Assembly: GCA_947457615.1 (NCBI GenBank)
Contig: CANGWK010000005.1
Span: forward strand, 1 to 64,000
Length of the DNA: 64,000 nucleotides
Direction: 5' to 3'
Source: Flavobacteriaceae bacterium
GTDB lineage: Bacteria > Bacteroidota > Bacteroidia > Flavobacteriales > Flavobacteriaceae
A program made the position numbers and the translations under genes. A model generated the notes under the pieces. That model made no database searches. It was not told where the DNA came from and was given only the letters and a program-made list of their open reading frames with translations. Below, piece by piece: positions 45,334 to 56,500 of this stretch. Position 1 is the first letter of the stretch, and each line of letters opens with the position of its first letter.

Positions 45334-46749
45334 ATGAAACATCTTAACAAATTAGTTGCTTTATTGATGCTTTTGGGACTAAGTTCTCAAGCACAAGACA
45401 GTGACAACACATGGGCTATTTCGTTTGGAGCAAATGCAGTTGACGGAGGCAGAGTAAGCGCTGCATCAAGCATTAAAGATCAATTTTCCAAGTATTTTAA
45501 CGCTAAAGATTATTGGAGTATTATACCTTCAGTATCTACACTTACTGTGTCTAAATATGTTGGTGATAATTTTTCTTTTGGAGTTACAGGTTCTGTAAAT
45601 AAAATCACCAAATTAGTAGGTGAAAGAGTTTATGATCCAACTACCTATACAACTAATTATCAAGTAACTAATCCTGGAGATTTAATGTATTATGCATTAG
45701 ATGGGGTAGTTAAATACAGTTTTATGTCATTAATCAAATCTAATTCATTTGATCCTTCTGCACACGTTGGTGGAGGTTATACTTGGTTAGGAGATTCTTC
45801 TGCGGGAACAGTAAATGGTGGATTTGGTTTAACATATTGGTTCACTAAACAAGTTGGTTTATCTTTGAATTCAACTTACAAATACTCATTTGATGATACA
45901 AGAAATGTAAATATTGACGTTCCAACTCACATGTTACATTCAGCTGGTCTTATTTTCAAATTTGGAGCTAAAGATGCTGATGGTGATGGAATCTACGATC
46001 GTTTAGATGCTTGTCCTCAAACTGCAGGTCCAAAAGAATTTAATGGTTGTCCTGATACTGACGGAGATAAAATTATAGATAAAGATGATGCTTGTCCAGA
46101 GGTTGCTGGTTTAGCTGCTTTTAATGGTTGTCCTGATACTGATGGTGATGGTGTTGCTGATAAAGAAGATGCTTGCCCAGAAGTTGCAGGTATTAAAGCT
46201 TTAGCTGGATGTCCAGATGCTGATGGAGATGGTGTTGCTGATAAATCTGATAAATGTCCTCAAGTAAAAGGACCTAAAGAAAATGGTGGATGCCCTTGGC
46301 CAGATAGAGATGGAGATAAAGTTCTTGATAAAGATGATAAATGTCCAGATGTTGCTGGGATTGCAGCTAATCAAGGATGTCCAGAAGTAACTGACGAAGC
46401 AATTAAAAAATTGAATGAGTATGCTAAGACTATCTTATTTGATACAGGTAAAGCATCATTCCAAAAACAAACGTTCCCAGTATTACAATCAATAACTGCT
46501 ATATTAAAAGAATATCCAAGTGCTAAATTCAGCATCGAAGGACATACTGATAATACAGGTACTCAAGCATCAAACCAAAAGTTATCTGTAGAAAGAGCTG
46601 CTGCTGTAAAAGGGTATTTAGTTGAAAATGGAGTTGCTGCCGATAGATTAACATCTACTGGTTACGGTCAAACTAAACCAATCGGTTCTAATAGTACTAA
46701 AGACGGAAAAGCTAACAACAGAAGAGTTGAAGTGAAATTAGTAAAATAA
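45334..46749 (+). CDS. OmpA-family outer-membrane protein with thrombospondin type 3 repeats
   Basis: 471 residues. Signal peptide 1-20 (LGLSSQAQ). An N-terminal beta-barrel runs to about residue 205. Five calcium-binding TSP3-type repeats ([75 protein letters not shown]) follow from about 213 to 345. A C-terminal OmpA peptidoglycan-binding domain ([14 protein letters not shown], then [15 protein letters not shown]) ends the protein. It anchors the outer membrane to the wall. It has a strong promoter and a strong terminator, so it is a separate abundant transcript. Confidence 0.95.
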   Translation: MKHLNKLVALLMLLGLSSQAQDSDNTWAISFGANAVDGGRVSAASSIKDQFSKYFNAKDYWSIIPSVSTLTVSKYVGDNFSFGVTGSVNKITKLVGERVYDPTTYTTNYQVTNPGDLMYYALDGVVKYSFMSLIKSNSFDPSAHVGGGYTWLGDSSAGTVNGGFGLTYWFTKQVGLSLNSTYKYSFDDTRNVNIDVPTHMLHSAGLIFKFGAKDADGDGIYDRLDACPQTAGPKEFNGCPDTDGDKIIDKDDACPEVAGLAAFNGCPDTDGDGVADKEDACPEVAGIKALAGCPDADGDGVADKSDKCPQVKGPKENGGCPWPDRDGDKVLDKDDKCPDVAGIAANQGCPEVTDEAIKKLNEYAKTILFDTGKASFQKQTFPVLQSITAILKEYPSAKFSIEGHTDNTGTQASNQKLSVERAAAVKGYLVENGVAADRLTSTGYGQTKPIGSNSTKDGKANNRRVEVKLVK

Positions 46750-46770
46750 TTTATCCTAAAATATTTTAAG

Positions 46771-46800
46771 AAACGCCCCAATATTTGGGGCGTTTTTTTT
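46771..46800 (+). terminator. Strong intrinsic terminator after the OmpA gene
   Basis: AAACGCCCCAA (46771-46781) pairs with TTGGGGCGTTT (46785-46795) around TAT, followed by a T-run to 46800. An alternative TTG start of the next gene at 46785 falls inside this stem, so that gene starts at the ATG 46812. Confidence 0.92.
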
Positions 46801-46811
46801 ATATTTATACA

Positions 46812-49568
46812 ATGGAAAATAAAACTTTTCTGCAAAAAATTGCACAAGTTATTTTAAAAGAGTATTCTGATAAATTATCGGATACCATTATTATTCTTCC
46901 CAATAGAAGGGCAAAGGTTTTTCTAATTGATGCATTAAAAAAGCAAGCTCACAAAACTATATTTGCTCCTGAAATAATAAGCATTGAAGATTTTGTGCAA
47001 GACCTTGCCGGAATCCGATCGATAGATAGTGTAGAGTTATTGTTTGAATTTTATACTATTTATTTACAAATTACCGATAGTGACAAAGAAACTTTTGAAA
47101 TCTTCGCTAATTGGGCTAAAACATTACTTCAAGACTTTAATGAAATTGATAGATATTTGTTAGAACCGGATAAGGTTTTAAAGTATTTAGAAAACATAAA
47201 AGAGATAGAACATTGGTCGGTTGATGTGGATAAGCGCACCGAATTAATAACTAAGTATCTTATTTTTTGGAAAAAATTACCGCTTTACTACCATTCTTTG
47301 TATGACTATTTATTAAAAAAAGGAGTGGGTTATCAAGGGTTGATTTATAGAGAAGCAGTAAAAAATTTAAATCATTTTTCAGAAACCGTAAAAGACAAAA
47401 ACTACATTTTTGCGGGATTTAATGCGCTCAACCAAGCAGAAGAAAAAATAGTTCAACATTTATTAGCGCTCGATAAATCCAAAATTTATTGGGATATTGA
47501 TGCCGTATTTTTAAGAGATAACTACCACGATACAGGTCTTTTTCAACGTCGTTTTCAATCGGAATGGTCTTACTATAAAACCAGTCCTTATGAATGGATT
47601 ACAAATGACTACCAAAACGAGAAAAACATCCAAGTTATAGGCACAGCAAAATCTATAGGTCAAGCTAAAATAGTAGGAGATATTATTGAAAAACATAGTA
47701 AAGATAATGACGGCCAACTGCAAAATGTAGCCGTAGTGCTTGGTGAAGAAAGTCTTTTGCTCCCTATATTGTATTCCCTGCCCGTGAGTGTAAATGCCTT
47801 GAATATTACTATGGGATTTTCTAGCAAGAACAATCCTGCACAGTTGTTAATGGCTAAATTATTCAAAATGCACACCAATGCTATGTCTAGAAATGCCAAG
47901 AGTTATGTGCTATATTACAAGGACGTTTTGGATATATTAACCCATCCGTTAATTGAACCTTTTGTAAACACATCTGAATTGGTAAATCGTATTAATCAAA
48001 ATAATTATACTTTTATTCTACACAAGAAAATACTAGAATTACATCCAAATGGGGACGAATTATTTCAGTTGCTTTTCCAAAAATGGGACGCAACTTCGGT
48101 ACATGTTCTCGAAAATTTATCCAAAATATTATTACTAATAAAATCTAATTTGAGTGGAGATAATGAAGAAGAAAAAATCACCAATGCTTTTGTTTATTCT
48201 ATTTTCAAAGTAATCAATCAACTGATTTCGTATTTTTCTTCCCATCAAAATATCGATAATATCGAGACATTATATGCCATCTACAAACAAGTAATCGATG
48301 TTGCAGAAGTTTCCTTTGAAGGAGAACCATTAAATGGATTGCAGATAATGGGAGTTTTAGAAAGTAGGGTGCTTGATTTCGAAACTGTAATCATCACTTC
48401 GGTAAATGAAGGGAAATTTCCATCTGGGAAAAATATAAATTCTTTTATTCCGTATGATGTGAAACGCGAATTAGGGTTGCCTACTTTTAAAGAAAAAGAT
48501 GCTATTTACACGTATCATTTTTATCATTTACTGCAACGTGCTAAGAACATTTATTTGATATATAATTCAGATAGTGAAGGTTTGGATGCAGGAGAAAAAA
48601 GCCGTTTTATTACCCAATTGGAAGTTGAAAAACAACCAAAACACAATCTTACTTTTCAGGCATATAATGCTGAGGTTCCTGAAATTGCTCACCAGCCTGT
48701 AATCGTTCCAAAATCGGAAAGTGTTTTGCAGCGATTGAAGGAGATTGCAGAGAAAGGTTTCTCTCCATCCTCTTTAACGGCTTACATTCGGAATCCAATT
48801 CATTTTTACTTTCAGAGGATTTTGCGCATTTCCGAAACGGACGAAGTAGAAGAAAACATTGCAATTAATACCCTTGGAACTATTATTCATGGTGCTTTGG
48901 AAGAATTATATAAACCATTTGTTGGAAAATTATTAATTGAAAGTGATATTAAAACATGTATTAAAAACATCGATGAAGAGGTGTTAATACAATTTAAAAA
49001 AGAATATAAAGAAGGTGACATTAAAACAGGCCGTAACCTTCTGGCCTATGAAGTTGCCAAGAGGAACGTTCTTAATTTTTTGAAAACCGAACTGGAGGCC
49101 ATTCAAAAGGGAGATCAAATTCAGATTATCGCATTAGAGTCCAAACTAGAGCGCGTATTAGAACATGCAAATTTGCCTTTTCCAGTAAAAATTGCCGGTA
49201 ATGTAGATCGAATTGAAAACCGAAATGGAAGAATTCGAATTATTGATTATAAAACAGGGAAAGTTGAAAAAGGAAGTGTAACTCTAAAGACTTGGAATGG
49301 ACTAACACAAGACATTAAAAATGATAAAATCATACAGATACTAGCATATGCTTTTATGTATGCGCCACAATCTAATGGTTTAGAAATGGAGGCGGGTATT
49401 ATATCTTTCAAGAACTTAAAATCAGGATTTTTGCCATTTAATTTTAAAGTCGATAAAGAATCGGTAGAAGTAATATCTACAGAAATTATGTCTAATTATT
49501 TGGAAGAAATTGTCATTTTATTGAATGAGATACTGAATGTAGATTTTGCATTTGAAGAGAAAAATTAA
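46812..49568 (+). CDS. AddB-like PD-(D/E)XK nuclease / helicase-like subunit
   Basis: 918 residues from ATG 46812 (MENKTFLQKIAQVILKEYSD). The N-terminal inactivated helicase region includes IILPNRRAKVFLIDAL and EIISIEDFVQDLAG. The C-terminal nuclease has GNVDRIENRNGRIRIIDYKTG, the active-site D...DYK pattern (about residues 800-820). LTAYIRNPIHFYFQRILRIS precedes it. Family AddB proteins usually carry a 4Fe-4S cluster with a CPFxYF-like start; here that position reads YIRNPIHFYF without Cys, so no such cluster is evident. It likely pairs with the AddA-like protein at 40750. Confidence 0.88.
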   Translation: MENKTFLQKIAQVILKEYSDKLSDTIIILPNRRAKVFLIDALKKQAHKTIFAPEIISIEDFVQDLAGIRSIDSVELLFEFYTIYLQITDSDKETFEIFANWAKTLLQDFNEIDRYLLEPDKVLKYLENIKEIEHWSVDVDKRTELITKYLIFWKKLPLYYHSLYDYLLKKGVGYQGLIYREAVKNLNHFSETVKDKNYIFAGFNALNQAEEKIVQHLLALDKSKIYWDIDAVFLRDNYHDTGLFQRRFQSEWSYYKTSPYEWITNDYQNEKNIQVIGTAKSIGQAKIVGDIIEKHSKDNDGQLQNVAVVLGEESLLLPILYSLPVSVNALNITMGFSSKNNPAQLLMAKLFKMHTNAMSRNAKSYVLYYKDVLDILTHPLIEPFVNTSELVNRINQNNYTFILHKKILELHPNGDELFQLLFQKWDATSVHVLENLSKILLLIKSNLSGDNEEEKITNAFVYSIFKVINQLISYFSSHQNIDNIETLYAIYKQVIDVAEVSFEGEPLNGLQIMGVLESRVLDFETVIITSVNEGKFPSGKNINSFIPYDVKRELGLPTFKEKDAIYTYHFYHLLQRAKNIYLIYNSDSEGLDAGEKSRFITQLEVEKQPKHNLTFQAYNAEVPEIAHQPVIVPKSESVLQRLKEIAEKGFSPSSLTAYIRNPIHFYFQRILRISETDEVEENIAINTLGTIIHGALEELYKPFVGKLLIESDIKTCIKNIDEEVLIQFKKEYKEGDIKTGRNLLAYEVAKRNVLNFLKTELEAIQKGDQIQIIALESKLERVLEHANLPFPVKIAGNVDRIENRNGRIRIIDYKTGKVEKGSVTLKTWNGLTQDIKNDKIIQILAYAFMYAPQSNGLEMEAGIISFKNLKSGFLPFNFKVDKESVEVISTEIMSNYLEEIVILLNEILNVDFAFEEKN

Positions 49569-49583
49569 TATTGATAGATAAAT

Positions 49584-49737
49584 GATAATTTCTACCAATT
49601 CAATCGTTTTATAAAGATGTTGCAAATTACCTAACAAAACAGCAACCTCTGAAAATGAAAAAAAACGGCTTACGGTTGTCATTGACTCTTGAAAATGTAA
49701 AGTCTATTATTAAGGCTTTGGAGTTGATGAATAGGAT
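49584..49737 (+). pseudogene. Decayed remnant of the mfd 3' end
   Basis: Translation shows the last ~55 residues of Mfd in broken form: DNFYQFNRFIKML (mfd SDFYQSNRFIKMV), in-frame stops at 49632, 49650 and 49656, a small deletion, then in a shifted frame NGLRLSLTLENVKSI and KALELMNRM (mfd NGLRLLLTFENVKSI, KALELMDRM). The last ~72 bases differ from mfd at about 10 positions by eye. The intact gene is on the minus strand at 34855, so this is an inverted partial copy. No start, promoter or function. Confidence 0.88.
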
Positions 49738-49748
49738 GTATCGTTCTC

Positions 49749-50108
49749 CTAAAAATAATAAAATGCTTCTTCAATATGTTCCAAATTATATTCCGTTCCT
49801 TCTTTGTGAATGGCTATAATATCAAATCGAACATCTACCTCTAAATCCTTAGTAAGTACATATTCGTTTACGGCTTTTACTAATAATTGGATTTTTTTGG
49901 GTTTTACAAAATCTTGGGGTAATCCAAAATCAATAGAAGAGCGGGTTTTTACTTCTACAATTGCCAAAATATTTTCTTTTTGGGCAATAATATCTATTTC
50001 GGCTTTTTGGAATGTCCAGTTGGTTTCTAGAATTTCATAGCCATTTTGCTGTAGGAATTCTACCGCTAGTGCTTCCCCATGTTTGCCTAGTTCGTTGTGT
50101 TCGGCCAT
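49749..50108 (-). CDS. YraN-family (UPF0102) predicted nuclease
   Basis: 119 residues. The N-terminus LGKHGEALAVEFLQQNGYEI and the acidic block AEIDIIAQKENILAIVEVKT carry the conserved E...D...EXK pattern of the PD-(D/E)XK nuclease fold. The family is widespread and often lies near DNA or cell-envelope genes. Its precise substrate is not known. It is 50 bp after the mfd remnant and reads leftward toward it. Confidence 0.88.
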   Translation of the reverse strand: MAEHNELGKHGEALAVEFLQQNGYEILETNWTFQKAEIDIIAQKENILAIVEVKTRSSIDFGLPQDFVKPKKIQLLVKAVNEYVLTKDLEVDVRFDIIAIHKEGTEYNLEHIEEAFYYF

Positions 50109-50110
50109 AT

Positions 50111-50164
50111 CGATTGCTGATTAAAGATTAACGATTTTTGATTTTTTGATTACTTCAGCAATCG
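50111..50164. repeat. Inverted repeat in the yraN-LD-carboxypeptidase gap
   Basis: CGATTGCTGA (50111-50120) is the exact reverse complement of TCAGCAATCG (50155-50164), with GATT-rich words between. It could fold as a long stem in the transcript of the LD-carboxypeptidase and yraN. Confidence 0.6.
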
Positions 50165-50178
50165 TTAATATTATTTCG

Positions 50179-51138
50179 TTAATCAAATATTACTTTACTT
50201 TCTAAATCGTTTACCTCCAGGGTTACTTGTTTACCAAGAATTAGGGCATGGTTATCTGCAGAATGTCCTGCCGGAAAGTTGTAGATTACAGGAATGTGGT
50301 AGGGCTTTGTAACATCATCTATAATTTCTAGTACGTTTTTACCCCAAGGGATTTCGTTGTCGTGCATTTTGGTCATACCTCCCACAATGATTCCTTTCAA
50401 ACTTTCCAAACAACCATTTCGTTTTAGGTTCATCATCATACGGTCAATATGGTACAAATATTCGTCTAGGTCTTCTATAAAAAGGATTTTATCGGTACAG
50501 TCAATGGCCGACGAAGAACCTAAAAGACTGTAAAGTATCGATAAATTTCCGCCAACTAGTTCGCCTTTGGCAGAACCATAACGGTTCATTGGGTCACACG
50601 GAACGGTATATTCTAAAGACTCACCAAAAAGGGATTTGCGCAAACTTTCTTTGGCTTCTTCAGTTGCTTTCACGCTTACGGGCATGATGCCGTGAATGGA
50701 GGCAAATCCTAAATTGTTCAAATGGCTGTGCAAAACGGTTACATCACTAAAACCGATTACCCATTTAGGGGATTGTTTGAATTTAGTGAAATCGAGTAAA
50801 TCAATCATGCGTATCGTCCCATAGCCACCGCGAACACACCATATTGCTTTAATGTTAGGGTTGTCCATCATGGTTTGAAAATCGGCAGCACGCTCTTGGT
50901 CGGTTCCGGCAAGTTGGTTGTAGTCTAAACCGATAGTTTTGCCAATTACTACTTCCAATCCCCAATTGTGAAGCCATTCTATAGCTGGTTGCAAATTGTC
51001 TTCTACATTTTTACGAGCAGTTGCAACTATAGCAATGGTATCGCCTTTTTGTAAATACGGTGGTATAATCATCTTTTTTTGTGCATGAAGGTTAGTAAAG
51101 ACTAAAGAAATAAGAAAATAGAATAGGTATTTTTTCAT
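50179..51138 (-). CDS. LD-carboxypeptidase (peptidase family S66), exported
   Basis: 319 residues. Signal peptide 1-19 (MKKYLFYFLISLVFTNLHA). The family S66 features are visible: PYLQKGDTIAIVATARK start, MDNPNIKAIWCVRGGYGTIR, nucleophile Ser in GFSDVTVLHSHL (about residue 125-135), EDLDEYLYHIDRM and the catalytic His in GHSADNHALILG. It cleaves the terminal D-Ala from murein tetrapeptides (LdcA type). Relatives can instead act on microcin C. The signal peptide places this copy in the periplasm, unlike cytoplasmic LdcA. Confidence 0.88.
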   Translation of the reverse strand: MKKYLFYFLISLVFTNLHAQKKMIIPPYLQKGDTIAIVATARKNVEDNLQPAIEWLHNWGLEVVIGKTIGLDYNQLAGTDQERAADFQTMMDNPNIKAIWCVRGGYGTIRMIDLLDFTKFKQSPKWVIGFSDVTVLHSHLNNLGFASIHGIMPVSVKATEEAKESLRKSLFGESLEYTVPCDPMNRYGSAKGELVGGNLSILYSLLGSSSAIDCTDKILFIEDLDEYLYHIDRMMMNLKRNGCLESLKGIIVGGMTKMHDNEIPWGKNVLEIIDDVTKPYHIPVIYNFPAGHSADNHALILGKQVTLEVNDLESKVIFD

Positions 51139-51198
51139 TTTGGTTATTGAAAACTCAGATACAAATATATAAATTAAGTTGTAATGAAAGTAAAAGCC

Positions 51199-51280
51199 TA
51201 GCCCAGATTGAAACGGAAATCCTTTTCATTTTTTCTTTAAAAATGTAAAGATTGCATTGTAAAGCTGGACCCGAGCTCCA
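51199..51280 (+). repeat. Dispersed flavobacterial intergenic element, copy C (divergent)
   Basis: Starts TAGCCCAGATT and continues CGGAAATCC, matching copy A at the flanks, then GATTGCA and AAAGC as in copy A. The hairpin between differs in sequence but still pairs: CTTTTCATTTTT opposite AAAAATGTAAAG, one mismatch. It fills the divergent gap between the LD-carboxypeptidase and metG. Confidence 0.65.
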
Positions 51281-51329
51281 AAAGAGCGAATTGGCGAAGC
51301 AAATTGCTTCAAATAAAAAATCTATTGCT

Positions 51330-51337
51330 TATTTTTG
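51330..51337 (+). promoter_or_regulatory. Candidate -7 element of metG
   Basis: TATTTTTG matches TAnnTTTG, 21 bp before the ATG 51359. TTG at 51304-51306 is a possible -33 with a 23-bp spacer. Confidence 0.45.
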
Positions 51338-51358
51338 CATCCTATATACCGAATTATC

Positions 51359-53419
51359 ATGTTAGAAAATCCAAAAAGATATACCATTACGGCTGCGTTG
51401 CCTTATACCAACGGGCCAATTCATATAGGCCATTTGGCGGGCGTTTATGTACCGTCGGATATTTATGCGCGCTATTTGCGATTGCAAGGGAGGGATGTGC
51501 TTTTCATTTGCGGAAGCGATGAACACGGTGTTGCAATCTCGATGAAAGCCAAAAAAGAGGGTATCACGCCCCAAGAAGTTATTGATAAATACGACGCAAT
51601 TATTAGAAAGTCGTTTGTCGATTTTGGAATTTCGTTTGATAATTATTCAAGAACTTCTTCTAAAATTCACCACGATACTGCATCGGAATTTTTCAGAAAA
51701 TTATACGACAAGGGCGATTTTATTGAAGAAGTTACCGAACAATTATACGATGCAAAAGCCGATCAGTTTCTTGCCGATCGTTTTGTGGTTGGAACTTGCC
51801 CAAAATGTGGTAACGAAGAAGCATACGGAGACCAATGTGAAAAATGTGGTTCGACGTTGAACGCAACCGATTTAATCAACCCAAAATCTACGATTACGGG
51901 AGATACTCCGGTTTTAAAGTCTACCAAACATTGGTTTTTACCTTTGGATAGATACCAAGATTTCTTGAAAGAATGGATTTTAGTTGGACATGAAAAAGAC
52001 TGGAAAAACAATGTTTTAGGTCAGGTGAAATCGTGGTTGGATGATGGTTTAAAACCTCGTGCCGTTACCCGAGATTTAGATTGGGGCATAGATGTTCCTG
52101 TGGCTGGAGCCGAAGGGAAAAAATTATATGTGTGGTTTGATGCGCCAATTGGCTATATTTCGTCTACCAAAGAATGGGCTGCTCGTGAAGGAAAGGATTG
52201 GGAGCCGTATTGGAAAGATGCGGGAACTAAATTAGTTCACTTTATCGGGAAAGATAATATTGTATTTCATTGTATTATTTTTCCTGCGATGTTGAAAGCC
52301 GAAGGAAGTTATATTTTACCAGACAATGTGCCTGCGAATGAATTTTTGAATTTGGAGGGAAATAAACTTTCGACTTCTAAAAACTGGGCGGTTTGGTTGC
52401 ACGAATATTTACTGGATTTTCCGGATAAGCAAGATTCTTTGCGTTATGCACTAACCTCGAACGCGCCAGAAAATAAAGATAACGACTTTACTTGGAAAGA
52501 TTTTCAGGCTAGAAACAATAATGAATTGGCAGCTATTTTTGGAAATTTCATTAATAGAGTGGTGGTTTTAACCAATAAATACTACAACGGAATTGTTCCT
52601 GTACCGAATGAATTTTCTGAAGTTGACGAACAAACTTTAGCCGAATTAAAAGCCTATCCGGCGGTGATTTCTAGTTCTATTGAACGCTATCGATTTAGAG
52701 AGGCGCAAGGCGAATTGATGAATGTTGCCCGTTTAGGGAATAAATATCTAGCCGACGAAGAGCCTTGGAAAATGGTGAAAACCAATCCGGAGCGTGTGCA
52801 AACGCAAATGTATGTGGCTTTGCAAATTGCTGCAGCTTTACGTGTTTTGTGTGAGCCTTTCTTGCCTTTTACAGCTTGTAAATTGTCGGGGATTTTAAAA
52901 ACCAATTTAAACATAAGTTGGAAAGATATCGCCCAAACATCTGATTTAATTCCGGCAGGACACCAAATAGAGGAAGGTGAAATATTATTTGCTCAAATAG
53001 AAGACACAGAAATTCAGAATCAAATAGACAAACTAGAGGCTACTAAAAAAGCAAATGTTATGGAAAATAAAGTAGTAGAATCTCAAAAAGAAACCACAAC
53101 TTTTGAAGATTTTTCAAAATTAGATTTGCGTGTGGGAACTATTTTGGAAGCTGAAAAAATGCCCAAAGCCAACAAACTTTTAGTTTTAAAAGTAGATACT
53201 GGAATGGATGTAAGAACCATTGTTTCTGGAATAGCCGAACATTTTTCACCCGAAGAAGTGATTGGAAAACGAGTTACGATTTTGGTAAATTTAGCACCAA
53301 GAGCCTTACGCGGAGTAGAAAGTCAAGGGATGATTTTGATGAGTAACAACGCCGAAGGAAAACTGGTTTTTGTAAACCCAGATGCAGATGGCGTGGAGAA
53401 TGGCGCGTTGATTAGTTAA
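51359..53419 (+). CDS. metG: Methionyl-tRNA synthetase
   Basis: 686 residues from ATG 51359 ([20 protein letters not shown]). HIGH is IHIGHLAG (about residues 21-28). The zinc knuckle CPKC...CEKC is at about 144-162. The KMSKS motif is the Met variant [10 protein letters not shown]-terminal EMAP-type tRNA-binding domain ([20 protein letters not shown]) follows from about residue 577, so the chain is a full dimeric-type MetRS. It charges initiator and elongator tRNA-Met. The frame extends upstream but without family residues. Confidence 0.97.
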   Translation: MLENPKRYTITAALPYTNGPIHIGHLAGVYVPSDIYARYLRLQGRDVLFICGSDEHGVAISMKAKKEGITPQEVIDKYDAIIRKSFVDFGISFDNYSRTSSKIHHDTASEFFRKLYDKGDFIEEVTEQLYDAKADQFLADRFVVGTCPKCGNEEAYGDQCEKCGSTLNATDLINPKSTITGDTPVLKSTKHWFLPLDRYQDFLKEWILVGHEKDWKNNVLGQVKSWLDDGLKPRAVTRDLDWGIDVPVAGAEGKKLYVWFDAPIGYISSTKEWAAREGKDWEPYWKDAGTKLVHFIGKDNIVFHCIIFPAMLKAEGSYILPDNVPANEFLNLEGNKLSTSKNWAVWLHEYLLDFPDKQDSLRYALTSNAPENKDNDFTWKDFQARNNNELAAIFGNFINRVVVLTNKYYNGIVPVPNEFSEVDEQTLAELKAYPAVISSSIERYRFREAQGELMNVARLGNKYLADEEPWKMVKTNPERVQTQMYVALQIAAALRVLCEPFLPFTACKLSGILKTNLNISWKDIAQTSDLIPAGHQIEEGEILFAQIEDTEIQNQIDKLEATKKANVMENKVVESQKETTTFEDFSKLDLRVGTILEAEKMPKANKLLVLKVDTGMDVRTIVSGIAEHFSPEEVIGKRVTILVNLAPRALRGVESQGMILMSNNAEGKLVFVNPDADGVENGALIS

Positions 53420-53505
53420 TCTAAAAACAACAAAAGTTTTATAAACCATTGAAAATTTGTAACTTGCACTAAATTAACGTTCACAATAACTAAATCTATA
53501 CAAAC

Positions 53506-56500
53506 ATGAAGAAAATTTTACTTTTTATATTTTTTATTAGTTTGCAAATTTCTTTTGGACAGGTGCAAATTAATACGCCTTCGGACTATACCGTTTGTGA
53601 TGCAAACAATGATGGGCTAGAAGTTTTTAATTTGACTACCAAAAATTCTGAAATTTTAGGCAACCTATCACCAAATGTTTATTCGGTATCTTACTATATT
53701 AGTCAAGCCGATGCAGCGTTAAATACAAATTCTTTAGGAGGGCAATATTATTGCTGGAACTCCATGCAAGTTATTTATGCTAGAGTTACCGAAATAAATA
53801 ATCCAAGTAATTATTCTATTACTTCATTTTGGCTTCATATTTATCCGACACCAATTGCCAACACCATAACAGGGACTTTTTGCTACAACCAACAATGCTG
53901 GGATTTGACACAATTTATTCCTGTCATTAACAATGCCAACGCAGATCCTAATATATATATATCATTTTATTACACTACAGCAGATGCTCAATCTTCTACC
54001 AACTCAATACTGAATCCGAGTTGTGTTTTTAGCCCTGTAACTACACCAAATATAAATTTCTATTATACCGTGACCAATGTAGTTTCTGGCTGTATCGCTG
54101 TTGGAATAATTAACGCACAAATAATAACTAATTGTCCCGCTGTTGATTGTTTACCTCCAACTGTTTCAGTTGGAAATACAACTCAAAATAGTGTTACTTT
54201 AACTTGCACCGATGCGGTACCAGGGACATCATTCACAACTGAAGTTGCTATAGTTCCCTATGGAGTACCAATGCCAAATCAAGGAGTTATATCTTCAAGT
54301 AATCCATATACTATTACAGGATTAAATTGCTCTACAGAATATCAAGTATACGTTAGAAGAATTTGTTCTAATAGTAACATTTACCAGACCAGTGCTTGGT
54401 CTACAATTAGTTTCGGAACCTTAATTTGTGAATCACAATTTGGGCAACCACAATCCTTTTCAACTTGTACCGATACCAATCAAGCTTGTTTTAATTTAAC
54501 AGATAATGATGACGATATTATCGGAACAATGAATCCTACCGATTATACCATAACGTATCATTTGTCTCCAAATGAAGCCGAAGCTAATGTAAATCCTTTG
54601 CCTTCACCTTATTGTGCAGGCATTGGAAACACACCTATTTATGCGAGAATTTCTTATAATAATGTGCCAGGACAGTATTTTACAACATTATTTTATTTAA
54701 ACATATATGGTTTTCATAATAGCCCAGCACCATTACAACAAATAGAGCAATGCGATGACGATAGCAATGGATCAATTATTTTTAATTTAACTTCGGTGCA
54801 ATCGCAAATAAACTCTACCAATACTTTGCAGTATTTTACAACCTTGCAAAATGCAGAGACATTAACAAGTCCTATTGCCAATCCAAGCGCATTTTCTTTA
54901 AACGTTCAATCAACAACAATAACGATTTACATAAGAGAAATTATTGCAAACTCTTGTGATTTGATTTATTCTGTCAACTTAAGAACTTTTCCAAATTGTA
55001 ATAACGCATCCGTTTGTAGTCAAGCGAATTCTTTATGTTCTTCATTAGGAATTCCATTCCCAAATACAACTAATTTACCTTCAACTGGTGCTTTAGGTTG
55101 TTTAAACACAACTCCAAATCCAACTTGGTTTGTTATGCCTATTAGCCAAGCAGGCAACATCAGTTTGATGATTCAACAAAGCACCGATATTAATTTTAGT
55201 ACTAACAATTTAGATGTAGATTATGTGGTATTAGGGCCTTACACAAATCCAACCACGCCATGTAACGGACAAATTACCCCTAACTATGTAGTAAGTTGTA
55301 GTTATTCGCCAAATAATTTAGAATATCCAGTAATAACTAATGCGCAGCCTGGACAATATTATCTAATTATGGTTACTAATTTTAGTAATTCTCCTGGATA
55401 TATTCGTATTACAGATATTGGAAGTACTTCAACAGGGGCAATTAATTGTAGTGGAATCCGCCTAAATGCATTTTTAGACACCAATAATAATGGTACAAAA
55501 GAGGTTGGGGAACAAAACTTTCCATTAGGACAATTTCATTATGAAATAAATACAAACGGAATCACGCATCATATTACAAGTCCTACAGGAGTTTATAATA
55601 TTTATGATACAAATACTACAAACTCTTATAGCCTAAATTACACTATAGACCCTTCTTATACAAGTCTTTATACTCTTTCTACATCATCTTATAATAATGT
55701 AAGTGTTATTAATGGAGGCGGAATGGTATCTTACAACTTCCCAATTACTGTTGTTCAAAGTTATTCGGATTTGGTTACTACTCTAGTTCCAGTTGTGGGA
55801 CCACGACCTGGATTTGTTTATGAAAATAAAATAATCTATACAAATCAAGGAAATCAAAATATTGCTTCGGGAAGCGTTAACTTTGTTAATGATTCAAACG
55901 TAACTATAACCTCAGTATCACAAGCTGGAGTTACTATGTTGGCCAACGGATTCAGCTACAATTTTACCAACTTAGCTCCATTTGAAGTTCGTGTAATTTC
56001 TGTGTTTATGCAAGTTCCAACCATTCCAATAGTGACAATGGGACAGTTGCTTACTAACTCTGTTACCATAAATCCTATTGCTGGAGATGAAGTACCAGCA
56101 AATAACACAAGTAACCTAGCACAAATAATTATTAACGCCTACGACCCTAATGACAAAATGGAATCCCATGGTGGAAAAATTCTATATAGCTCCTTCAATT
56201 CAAGTGATTATCTAACCTATACTATCCGTTTTGAAAATACTGGAACAGCTAGTGCTATTAATGTTAGAATTAATGATGTATTAGATTCTAAATTGGATGA
56301 AACAACTATAAGAACACTTAGTTCAAGTGATTCCTATATTCTTGATCGAGTAGGAAATAATCTAAATTGGAAATTTGATAATATTATGCTTCCAGTTTCT
56401 ATAGCAAATACAACAATTGGAAAAGGATATGTAACATTTCAAGTTAAACCAAAACCTGGCTATGCTTTAGGTGATATTATTCCAAATACAGGATCTATTT

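Noticed and set aside
45990..46380. Direct repeats in the DNA of the OmpA-family gene, possible CRISPR-like array
   Set aside because: The periodic segments encode TSP3 calcium-binding repeats in frame, with variable spacing and no identical 25-35 bp repeats.
46785..46811. Longer start of the AddB-like gene at TTG 46785
   Set aside because: It lies in the terminator stem of the OmpA gene; ATG 46812 is a normal start.
51281..51358. T-box riboswitch upstream of metG
   Set aside because: No specifier loop, antiterminator sequence or T-run is seen; the gap is explained by repeat copy C plus a simple promoter.
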